5,903 nt of DNA, from assembly GCA_036338615.1 (NCBI GenBank), contig JAYZBT010000254.1, forward strand, positions 1 to 5,903, written 5' to 3'. A program made the position numbers and the translations under genes. The DNA is from UBA1138 sp036338615. Its GTDB lineage: Bacteria; Gemmatimonadota; Gemmatimonadetes; Longimicrobiales; Gaopeijiaceae. The notes under the pieces are model-generated. The model saw only the letters and a list, made by a program, of their open reading frames with translations, did not search any database and had not been told where the DNA came from. This document shows positions 1 through 5,768 of the stretch, one piece after another; positions within the stretch are counted from its first letter, which is position 1, and the number at the start of each line of letters is the position of its first letter.

Positions 1-17
1 GCCCCAGTGGGGAAGAC

Positions 18-53
18 GAAGCGCCGCAGGGCTTTACGGCTCCGCGGCGCTTC
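18..53. terminator. GC-rich hairpin, probable (bidirectional) terminator
   Basis: A perfect 10-bp inverted repeat, GAAGCGCCGC (18-27) and GCGGCGCTTC (44-53), encloses a 16-nt middle. That middle can pair further (G29-C42, G30.U41, G31-C40, C32-G39, U33.G38) around a UUAC loop, leaving one A.C mismatch. On the plus strand it is followed by CTTTG and on the minus strand by GTCTTCCCC, so neither side has a strong U tract. It lies 11 bp past the stop of the candidate minus-strand gene tail (stop at 64), which fits a terminator for that gene. A second small stem, CCCC-AGT-GGGG, sits at 2-12. The structure is seen directly; the terminator role is inferred. Confidence 0.55.
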
Positions 54-63
54 CTTTGTGTGG

Positions 64-156
64 CTAGGGAGGTGTGGCGCCCACGCGCGGATTCTGACGC
101 AGGTAGTCGTCGACCGCTTCACGTGCGTAGCTCGACAGCGGCGAGATGCTCAACAC
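64..156 (-). pseudogene. Possible 3' remnant of a minus-strand gene, product unknown
   Basis: Reading the minus strand from about 156 down to a TAG at 64-66 gives about 30 residues, starting VLSISPLSSYAREAVDD and ending with a Pro-rich tail (VGATPP). The segment reads like a genuine C-terminus: an amphipathic helix of the YAREAVDDYLRQNPR type, mostly G/C-ended codons, and a strong hairpin just past the stop. Upstream on the same strand the frame becomes Arg/Ser-rich and non-protein-like, with no start codon in a sensible context. That same upstream DNA carries plus-strand aminotransferase sequence. If real, this is the tail of a gene whose body is missing. I do not recognise the family. It could also be a chance open stretch, because only about 90 bp support it. 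Confidence 0.3.
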
Positions 157-337
157 TCGTCGTGATCTCACACCGCGATCCGACACGGAACGCCGACTTG
201 GTCGAGGCCATGCGTGTGGGGGGCGTGGACGTTGCCTTGCGCCACGGCGCGGTGCGGTGCGGATCTCGCCCCAGGTCTACAATACGCCCGGCGACATCGA
301 CCGAGCTCTCGAGATTCTCGACTCCTTTGCGGATTGA
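144..337 (+). pseudogene. Class V aminotransferase, C-terminal fragment, frameshifted
   Basis: Two plus-strand frames together give the typical end of a class V (cysteine desulfurase-fold, PLP-dependent) aminotransferase. The first frame (from about 144) reads STLVVISHRDPTRNADL and then GVDVALRHGAVR. The second frame reads AVRISPQVYNTPGDIDRAL and ends in SFAD-stop at 337. The 'R-I/L-S-P-x-x-Y-N-T-x-x-[DE]-I-D-R' block near the C-terminus is a hallmark of this family. Only about 60 of the roughly 370-400 family residues are present. The PLP lysine region and all N-terminal parts are absent, and nothing upstream of about 144 in any frame resembles them. The frame change coincides with a 5-bp tandem duplication at 249-262. 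The fragment faces the ankyrin gene with a 22-bp gap. It is almost certainly non-functional as it stands; an assembly error is the main alternative. Family assignment is by recognition, not by search. Confidence 0.6.
249..262. repeat. 5-bp tandem duplication (GCGGT GCGGT GCGG)
   Basis: The sequence GCGGTGCGGTGCGG contains two full GCGGT units and a partial third. It encodes Ala-Val-Arg twice, at 249-257 in one plus frame and at 254-262 in the next. Removing one 5-bp unit restores a single frame reading HGAVRISPQVYNT, exactly as expected for the aminotransferase C-terminus. This is a simple slippage-type insertion explaining the frameshift. Confidence 0.7.
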
Positions 338-350
338 TTGCGCGTCTTGC

Positions 351-367
351 ACGGATGGGTCATCCGT
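351..367. terminator. Small hairpin over the ankyrin-gene stop codon
   Basis: A perfect 7-bp inverted repeat, ACGGATG (351-357) and CATCCGT (361-367), is separated by only GGT. The stop codon of the minus-strand ankyrin gene lies across the loop and second arm (360-362). The hairpin sits between two convergent reading frames (plus stop at 337, minus stop at 360), where a short bidirectional terminator could be expected. Neither side carries a U tract, so it may only be a weak terminator or an RNA-stabilising structure. Confidence 0.3.
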
Positions 368-1847
368 CGCCCGCCCCCAACCGACGCAGGATCAACGCGA
401 TCTCCGGACGTGTGCCCCTGAGCCCATTCGTACCTTGGATCGTCTGATCGGTCTCGGCCAGCTCCAAGGGCGTCTGGCCCCGCGCGTTCGCCATGTTGAG
501 GTTGGCGCCGCGAGCGGCGAGGAACTCCACTACGGAAGGGAAGTTCTTGCGCACCGCGTCGTGGAGCGCGGTATCCCCCCTCCGGTCGGCCGCGTTGATG
601 TCCACTCCAAAGTCGAGAATGATGTGCGCGAGCTCGAGCGTTATCCGCTCTTCGGCCGTTGCGTCAGGAGGCTCATTACCGATGCGGTCCCGGCGACCCT
701 CCAGCGACGAGCCCGGCATGCCCATCGCCGCCTGCAGCGTCGTGGTGCCGCGCTGCGACATCACGAACGGGTCTGCTCCGTGCTCGGCGAGGATGCGGAC
801 GGCTTCCGGCTCGCCGTACTTCGCAGCCAGCCAGAACGCGGTGGTGCCGATCAGCTGATGTCGAATGCTGAAATCCGCGCTGAAGCGCCTACCCGGCGTC
901 CCATGTTCGACGGGTGCGTCCACTTCGGCGCCGTGCTCGAGCAACGCCTCGACCAAGGCGACCTGGCCTCGAAGGACCGCCGCGTGAAGCGCTGAATAGC
1001 CAGCCTCAGCGGCGTGGGGATCCGCCCCCTGCTCGAGCAAGTAGATCCCGAACGCCCCGTGCCCGCTGTGTGCCGCGATCACGAGCGCGCTGGTGCCCGT
1101 CGCCGTGGCGTCGTCGATGTCGGCACCGGCTCCGACGAGTACGCGCGCTGTCTCCACGTCCCCGCTGCGCGCCGCGAAGATCAGCGCGGTCGAGCCCCCG
1201 CGCGCCATCCTGAAGTTGCCGGTCGGGTTGGTATTGCCCGCCGTGTTCTCCAGTTGGTACGTCACCTTGGAGCGCGCGTGAAGGTCCGCACCATGTGCGA
1301 TCAGTACGCGAGCGACATCCGCATGACGCTGCGCGACCGCCCACATCAGTGCCGTCTGACCACCCTCGAACTCACTCGCGTTCACTTCGGCGCCGTAAGC
1401 GAGAAGCCGTTCCACGGTGGGTACGCTGCCCGACCGGGCCGCGGTCATCAATGGCGTTTCCCCCATTCGGAGCGAGACGTCGGGGTCGCCACCGGCCTCG
1501 AGCAGCCGCTGGACCATCGCCTGGCTGCCGTTGATGGTCGCGAGCCACAGGGCCGTCGCTCCTAGTTCGTTCGCCGCATTGACGTCCGCGCCTGCGTCCA
1601 GGAGCAAGGTTGCGGCATCCAAGTCGTCCCGATGCGCCGCCCAGTGCAGCGCGGTCGCGCCGTCGCCCTGAGCGGCGCGAGCGTCGGCTCCCCCGGCGAG
1701 GAGCGTGCGCGCCTCTTCGATGTCACCCGCTCGCACCGCATCGATCACGGCCAGGGCACTTTGTGCGTAGACGCCTCCCGACCCGATTAGAGCCGAGGCG
1801 AGCGTAGCGATGACTGCAACCGTGAGGCGACGTCTCTTACCCATCAT
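360..1847 (-). CDS. Secreted ankyrin-repeat protein
   Basis: The product is a 495-residue protein consisting of a signal peptide plus ankyrin repeats; repeats of this kind are protein-binding scaffolds with no catalytic role. Starting at the MMGKRRR methionines, the N-terminus has a basic n-region (GKRRR), a hydrophobic core (about residues 8-26) and a likely signal peptidase I site after VYA (cleavage before QS, about residue 29), so it should act in the periplasm or outside. About 11-12 repeats follow from residue 31 to 490, with clear motifs such as DGATALHWAA (62-71), GETPLMTAA (129-137), GGSTALIFAA (217-226), GYSALHAAV (283-291) and GDTALHDAV (424-432), each closing with a G-A-D/E-[VIP]-[ND] type turn. 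Three loop insertions break the array: 195-216 (Asn/Thr/Gly-rich), 316-331 and about 375-400. An in-frame ATG at 1940 would add 31 residues in front of the signal peptide and cross the palindrome at 1913-1935, so I reject it. No Shine-Dalgarno is visible; see the candidate leaderless promoter. The gene is divergent from the cytochrome/DUF1552 operon, and ankyrin proteins are often found near such gene pairs. Confidence 0.9.
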   Translation of the reverse strand: MMGKRRRLTVAVIATLASALIGSGGVYAQSALAVIDAVRAGDIEEARTLLAGGADARAAQGDGATALHWAAHRDDLDAATLLLDAGADVNAANELGATALWLATINGSQAMVQRLLEAGGDPDVSLRMGETPLMTAARSGSVPTVERLLAYGAEVNASEFEGGQTALMWAVAQRHADVARVLIAHGADLHARSKVTYQLENTAGNTNPTGNFRMARGGSTALIFAARSGDVETARVLVGAGADIDDATATGTSALVIAAHSGHGAFGIYLLEQGADPHAAEAGYSALHAAVLRGQVALVEALLEHGAEVDAPVEHGTPGRRFSADFSIRHQLIGTTAFWLAAKYGEPEAVRILAEHGADPFVMSQRGTTTLQAAMGMPGSSLEGRRDRIGNEPPDATAEERITLELAHIILDFGVDINAADRRGDTALHDAVRKNFPSVVEFLAARGANLNMANARGQTPLELAETDQTIQGTNGLRGTRPEIALILRRLGAGDG

Positions 1848-1852
1848 GGGGA

Positions 1853-1882
1853 ATGCTACGACGCTCGGTCCCGCATTGACAA
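1853..1882 (-). promoter_or_regulatory. Candidate promoter for the ankyrin gene, possibly leaderless
   Basis: Read on the minus strand, TTGTCA (1882-1877; 5 of 6 to the -35 consensus) is followed after 18 nt by TAGCAT (1858-1853; 4 of 6 to -10, including the key second A and last T). The -10 box ends only 5 nt before the ATG at 1847 and 8 nt before the ATG at 1844. Transcription would then start at or next to the start codon, giving a leaderless mRNA and explaining why no ribosome binding site is seen. This is inferred from consensus matching to sigma-70-type boxes, which may not be exact for this phylum. Confidence 0.3.
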
Positions 1883-1905
1883 CCGAACGGGCGACGGACC
1901 AAACT
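1876..1905 (+). promoter_or_regulatory. Candidate promoter for the cytochrome/DUF1552 operon
   Basis: TTGACA at 1876-1881 is a perfect -35 match. After 18 nt comes CAAACT (1900-1905), a weak -10 match (3 of 6, but retaining the second A and last T). Transcription would begin near 1912, about 45 nt before the ATG at 1958, and the palindrome 1913-1935 would lie at the very start of the transcript. The -35 box overlaps the candidate minus-strand -35 box by five bases. The -10 match is poor and other phylum-specific promoters are possible. Confidence 0.3.
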
Positions 1906-1912
1906 GGGAGGG

Positions 1913-1935
1913 GCCAAGCGACCTGTCGGCTTGGC
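1913..1935. promoter_or_regulatory. Near-perfect palindrome: candidate operator or 5' UTR hairpin
   Basis: GCCAAGC (1913-1919) and GCTTGGC (1929-1935) form a perfect 7-bp inverted repeat. The inner bases GAC-CT-GTC extend it to 10 pairs with a single bulged G at 1928. It lies in the only non-coding gap between the divergent genes, just downstream of the candidate plus-strand promoter and 22 bp before the cytochrome gene's ATG. As DNA it has the size of a dimeric repressor site; as RNA it would form a hairpin just before the weak ribosome site. The symmetry is seen directly and its function is inferred. Confidence 0.45.
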
Positions 1936-1957
1936 GACATTGTGGGGCTGATCGTTG

Positions 1958-4417
1958 ATGTCTCGATACTCGTGGAAGCCGTTCGTCTTCGGAACGGTGA
2001 TGCTCGTAGCCGTGGCGCTCGCGTGCGCGCCGCAGGCGGCTCGGGGACCCGCTCAGCCTACCAGCCAGGCCGGCCTCATGCAGGCGACGGTCGGCGAGTA
2101 CTGTGTCACCTGCCACAACGACCGCCTCCGTAGGGCTGGTCTTTCCCTGGAGGGTCTCGATCTCGCACGTGTCGACCAGCACGCGGCGATCGGAGAGCGC
2201 GTCGCCGAACAGCTACGCACGCGGGCGATGCCACCTGCTGGTCGACCACGTCCAGCCGACGAGACGTACGACGCCTTGGCGGAGTGGCTCGAAGGGGAAA
2301 TCGATCGCTTTGCCGCCGCCAATCCGAACCCGGGCCGTACCGAGGCCTTTCACCGCCTGAACCGCGCCGAATACGCCAATGCGGTTCGGGATCTGCTGGC
2401 GGTCGATGTGGACGTATACGAGCTCCTGCCCGCGGACGACATCGACGAGCACGGCTTCGACAACATGGCCGACGTGTTGACGGTCTCGCCAGCCCTCATG
2501 GAGCGCTACCTGTCCGCCGCGAGGAAAACCGCACGATTCGTGGTGGGGGAGACCCCCCTGGCACCGTCAGCGGAGACGTACCACGTGCCCATCCTGCTCA
2601 TTCAGAACGACCGGATGGGCGACGACCTCCCATTCGGCTCAAGGGGCGGGATCGGAATCCGGCATCACTTCCCGGTCGGAGGGGAGTACGATCTGTCGAT
2701 CCGGCTGCATCGGAACTACGTGAACTACGTGCGCGGGATGGGAACGGCGCATGAGCTCGAGGTTCGCCTCGACGGCGCGCTGGTACGGACGTTCACATTC
2801 GGCGGTGAGGAACCGGACGTCTTGCAGGCACCAGTGAGCTACGGCGGAAACCAGTTCGGCGACCCGGAGTGGGAAGAGTATATGCTCTTCGCGGACGCCA
2901 ACCTGCGAGTACGTTTTCCGGCCGAGGCGGGCCCACACGTCGTCGCCGTTTCGTTCGTTCGGAAGTTCACCGAGCCGGAGGGCGTGCTTCAGCCCCGCCA
3001 GAGCGTGTTCGCCGCGGCGGTGAACGAACTGCGGGACGGCAATGCAGCGGTGGAGCACGTCGCGATCACAGGACCGTACGCGAGCATCGGCCGTGGCGAC
3101 ACGCCTAGCCGGCGCGCAGTGTTCACCTGCGAGCCTGCGAGCAGCGCAGCCGCTGATGAAGAAGCGTGCGCTCGCGAGATCCTGGCGTCGCTCGCACGGT
3201 ACGCGTACCGGCGCCCAGTGGACGAGGCGGATCTCGGCACGCTCATGGACTTCTACCGAGCCGGGCGCGGCGACGGCAGCTTCGACGCCGGCGTCCAGCT
3301 CGCCCTCGAACGGTTGCTCATCTCCCCCGACTTCCTGTTCCGCATGGAACAGGACCCGAGAGACGTCCCGCCGGGGACAGTTTATGAGTTGAGCGATCTC
3401 GAGCTCGCCTCACGGCTGTCGTTCTTCCTTTGGAGCAGCATCCCGGACGACGAACTGCTCGATGCCGCTGAGCGAGGTGTGCTCAAAGATCCCGACGTGC
3501 TCGAACGGCACACACTTCGCATGCTGGCCGATTCCCGCGCGACGGCCCTGGTGCGCAACTTTGCCGGTCAGTGGCTGTACCTGCGCAACCTGCGTAGCGT
3601 GGTGCCCGACGCCGTCATCTTCCCGGAGTTCGACGAGAACCTGCGCGACGCGTTCCTGGCCGAGACCGAACTCTTCGTGGAGAGCTTGATCCGCGACGAC
3701 CGCAGCGTGCTGGATCTGCTCGCCGCGGACTACACCTTTGCCAACGAGCGCCTCGCCGCGCACTACGGCATTCCCGGCGTGTACGGCAGCCACTTCCGCC
3801 GCGTCCCCCTGGAAGGAGATCTCGCGGAGCAGCGGGGCGGCATCCTGGGCCACGGGAGCCTGCTCACGGTCACTTCCTACGCCAACCGCACGTCGCCTGT
3901 GCTGCGCGGGAAGTGGGTGCTCACGAACATCCTCGGCACGCCGCCCCGGCCCCCACCCGCCGATGTGCCGGATCTTCCGGACCGCGGTGAGGGGGGCAAG
4001 GCCGCCACGATTCGTGATCGCCTACAGATGCACCGAGAGAACCCAGCCTGCGCCGGCTGTCACGCGCCCATGGATCCACTGGGGTTGGCGCTCGAGAACT
4101 ACGACGCGATCGGCAAGTGGCGAACGACGGGTGAGGCCGACCTACCCATCGACGCCTCGGGTCACCTGCCCAACGGCACCAGCTTCGAGGGTCCCGCCGG
4201 CCTCAGGACACTGATGCTCGAGCGCCAGGACCAGTTCATCGGGACCCTGACCCAAAAGCTGCTGGCCTATGCGCTCGGGCGTGGGCCTGAGTACTACGAC
4301 CGACCGGCAGTGCGGGCCATCACACGCCTGGCCGCGTCGCAGAATCACAGTTGGTCGTCTATCATTGTGGGCGTGGTACAGAGCACGCCGTTCCGTATGC
4401 GGAGGTCGAGGCCATGA
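1958..4417 (+). CDS. Exported di-haem PSCyt/PSD protein (DUF1587-1595-1592-1588-1585)
   Basis: An 819-residue exported protein of the family often named DUF1592 domain-containing, at about its usual length of roughly 800 residues. An N-terminal hydrophobic segment ends in AVALAC (C23), which suggests a lipoprotein signal, although Ala at -3 is not an ideal lipobox. A cytochrome-c-like part follows: CVTCH (C49, C52, H53) with M91 of RAMPP as the likely sixth haem ligand. Then come a DUF1587-like part (about 129-195, FHRLNRAEYANAVRDLL), a beta-rich segment (about 203-370), DUF1595 (about 400-464, with RYAYRRPV and SPDFLFR), DUF1592 (about 476-604, LASRLSFFLWSS and FAGQWL), DUF1588 (about 625-722, including CAGCH: C698, C701, H702, then APMDPLGLALENYD) and DUF1585 (about 735-812). 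Two CxxCH motifs imply two covalent haems, so a periplasmic electron-transfer or oxidoreductase role is likely, but no substrate is established for the family. The ATG at 1958 is preferred to the TTG one codon earlier; a weak GGGG (1944-1947) lies 10 nt before it. The stop overlaps the next start by 4 bp (ATGA). Confidence 0.93.
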   Translation: MSRYSWKPFVFGTVMLVAVALACAPQAARGPAQPTSQAGLMQATVGEYCVTCHNDRLRRAGLSLEGLDLARVDQHAAIGERVAEQLRTRAMPPAGRPRPADETYDALAEWLEGEIDRFAAANPNPGRTEAFHRLNRAEYANAVRDLLAVDVDVYELLPADDIDEHGFDNMADVLTVSPALMERYLSAARKTARFVVGETPLAPSAETYHVPILLIQNDRMGDDLPFGSRGGIGIRHHFPVGGEYDLSIRLHRNYVNYVRGMGTAHELEVRLDGALVRTFTFGGEEPDVLQAPVSYGGNQFGDPEWEEYMLFADANLRVRFPAEAGPHVVAVSFVRKFTEPEGVLQPRQSVFAAAVNELRDGNAAVEHVAITGPYASIGRGDTPSRRAVFTCEPASSAAADEEACAREILASLARYAYRRPVDEADLGTLMDFYRAGRGDGSFDAGVQLALERLLISPDFLFRMEQDPRDVPPGTVYELSDLELASRLSFFLWSSIPDDELLDAAERGVLKDPDVLERHTLRMLADSRATALVRNFAGQWLYLRNLRSVVPDAVIFPEFDENLRDAFLAETELFVESLIRDDRSVLDLLAADYTFANERLAAHYGIPGVYGSHFRRVPLEGDLAEQRGGILGHGSLLTVTSYANRTSPVLRGKWVLTNILGTPPRPPPADVPDLPDRGEGGKAATIRDRLQMHRENPACAGCHAPMDPLGLALENYDAIGKWRTTGEADLPIDASGHLPNGTSFEGPAGLRTLMLERQDQFIGTLTQKLLAYALGRGPEYYDRPAVRAITRLAASQNHSWSSIIVGVVQSTPFRMRRSRP
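4401..4405 (+). promoter_or_regulatory. Ribosome binding site fixing the DUF1552 start
   Basis: GGAGG lies 8 nt before the ATG at 4414, inside the last codons of the upstream gene. It decides the start at 4414 over an in-frame TTG at 4351, which would put 21 unrelated residues in front of the Tat signal. Together with the ATGA stop/start overlap it indicates translational coupling. Confidence 0.85.
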
Positions 4418-5748
4418 TCATCACCAAGAAGGCAATCCCTCGCCGTACGATGCTCCGCGGTCTCGGGGCTTGCGTAGCGCTACCGCTGCTCGACGGGATG
4501 GTCCCCGCGCTCACTGCGCTCAGCCGCACACCCGCGGCCCCGGTGCGTCGACTGGGTGTGGTCTACGTGCCGAATGGAATGATGATGGACCACTGGACCC
4601 CTCAGATCGAGGGCGCCGGCTTCGACTTCCCGACGATCCTCCAACCGCTCGAACGCTTCCGCGATTCGGTGCAAGTCCTCTCCGGCATGCACGGTGTTGA
4701 CGCAGAGGGGCCGCACGCGCGTGCTTCCACGCGCTTCCTGACCGGCGTAGCGTCGAAACGCGACGACGGGTCGAACCTGCGCGCCGGCATCTCGATGGAT
4801 CAACTCGCCGGACGAGTACTCGGTCGCGAGACACCCCTGGCCACGCTCGAGCTCGCGATCGACGGGCGTGACTTCGCGGGCTCGTGTGACGAGGGCTTCA
4901 GTTGCGCGTATACGAACACCATCGCCTGGGCGAACGAGACGACTCCGCTCCCGATGGAGAACAACCCACGCGTCGTCTTCGAACGCCTCTTCGGCGACAG
5001 CGGCACCACCGACCCGGACGTTCGACGGGCGCGGATGAAGAAGGACGCGAGCCTCCTGGACTCCGTCACCGACAGGGTGCGCGCGCTGTCTCGGGCGTTG
5101 GGCGCGGACGACCGCACCAAGCTCAGCCAATACCTCGAAGCGGTCCGCGACATCGAGCGGCGCATCCAGCTCGCCGAGTCCCGGGACGAACTCGACCTGC
5201 CGGTCTTCGACCGACCGGCCGGCATCCCCGGCACGTTCGGAGAGCACTCCAGACTGATGTTCGACCTCTTGGCGCTAGCGTACGAAACCGACTTGACGCG
5301 AGTGGCCACGTTTATGATGGGACGCGAGATCACCGGCCGTACGTACGCCGAGATCGGCGTGCCGGATGCGCATCATCCGATCTCCCATCATCAGAGGGAT
5401 CCGGTCAAGCTCGAGAAGCTGAGGAAGATCAACCTGTATCACGTGGAGCTCTTCGGCGAGTTCATCGAGCGTCTAGCACAAACCCCCGATGGCGATGGCA
5501 TGCTGCTCGACAACTCGATGATCGTCTACGGGGCTGGCATGGCGGACAGCAATGCGCACTACTCGGGCAACCTGCCCATCCTGCTCGCGGGCGGCGGCGC
5601 TGGGACGGGAGGGAGTCACCTTCGATACCCCGAGGACACGCCGCTGGCGAACCTGCATCTGAGTCTCCTGGACAAGATGGGCGTCCCCATCGAGTCCCTC
5701 GGGGACTCGAGCGGTCGACTGCCGCTGGAGACGCTCAGCGGATTGTAG
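4414..5748 (+). CDS. Tat-exported DUF1552 (HXXSHH) protein
   Basis: A 444-residue protein of Pfam DUF1552/HXXSHH, at the usual family length. The N-terminus shows a twin-arginine signal: R10-R11-T-M-L-R-G followed by a moderately hydrophobic stretch to about residue 35, so the protein is probably folded before export to the periplasm. The family-naming motif is H321-P-I-S-H-H326, preceded by another His at 320. Other features recognised as family-like are YVPNGMMMDHW (51-61), the Cys-containing CDEGFSCAYTNTIAW block (C158 and C164; possible disulfide or ligand) and the C-terminal AHYSGNLPILLAGG (381-394) with PLANLHLSLLDKMGV (410-424) and GDSSG (430-434). A clustered His/Ser motif suggests metal binding or catalysis, but no biochemical role is established. 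The gene overlaps the cytochrome-type gene by 4 bp and is almost certainly co-translated with it, pointing to a shared complex or pathway. A DUF1501-like role is possible by analogy only. Confidence 0.93.
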   Translation: MIITKKAIPRRTMLRGLGACVALPLLDGMVPALTALSRTPAAPVRRLGVVYVPNGMMMDHWTPQIEGAGFDFPTILQPLERFRDSVQVLSGMHGVDAEGPHARASTRFLTGVASKRDDGSNLRAGISMDQLAGRVLGRETPLATLELAIDGRDFAGSCDEGFSCAYTNTIAWANETTPLPMENNPRVVFERLFGDSGTTDPDVRRARMKKDASLLDSVTDRVRALSRALGADDRTKLSQYLEAVRDIERRIQLAESRDELDLPVFDRPAGIPGTFGEHSRLMFDLLALAYETDLTRVATFMMGREITGRTYAEIGVPDAHHPISHHQRDPVKLEKLRKINLYHVELFGEFIERLAQTPDGDGMLLDNSMIVYGAGMADSNAHYSGNLPILLAGGGAGTGGSHLRYPEDTPLANLHLSLLDKMGVPIESLGDSSGRLPLETLSGL

Positions 5749-5752
5749 AAGT

Positions 5753-5758
5753 AGGAGG
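5753..5758 (+). promoter_or_regulatory. Ribosome binding site for the downstream lipoprotein
   Basis: A perfect AGGAGG lies 4 bp past the DUF1552 stop and 10 nt before a GTG at 5769. It is the main reason to call a third gene here and shows that the operon continues with no terminator in the 20-bp gap. Confidence 0.75.
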
Positions 5759-5768
5759 CCGAACTGAC

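Noticed and set aside
60..995. Long plus-strand open frame (311 codons from a GTG, open back to base 3)
   Set aside because: From about 360 on it is antisense to the ankyrin gene and its translation is Arg-rich and low in protein character. Its only meaningful stretch is the aminotransferase fragment at about 144-257. High GC and biased codons of the real gene keep this frame open.
1093..1671. Internal self-similarity across the minus-strand gene
   Set aside because: It is explained by degenerate ankyrin repeats of about 33 codons; it is not a DNA-level repeat array.
1848..1940. 31-residue N-terminal extension of the ankyrin protein from the ATG at 1940
   Set aside because: It would bury the signal peptide inside the protein and run through the palindrome and both candidate promoters; no ribosome site precedes it.
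4351..4413. TTG start 21 codons upstream for the DUF1552 protein
   Set aside because: The strong GGAGG and ATGA coupling favour 4414, and the extra residues would precede a well-formed Tat signal.
4480..5247. Minus-strand open frame of 255 codons inside the DUF1552 gene
   Set aside because: It is antisense to a gene with clear family motifs, with Arg/Val/Glu-rich composition expected of a GC-rich shadow, and no ribosome site or recognisable domain.
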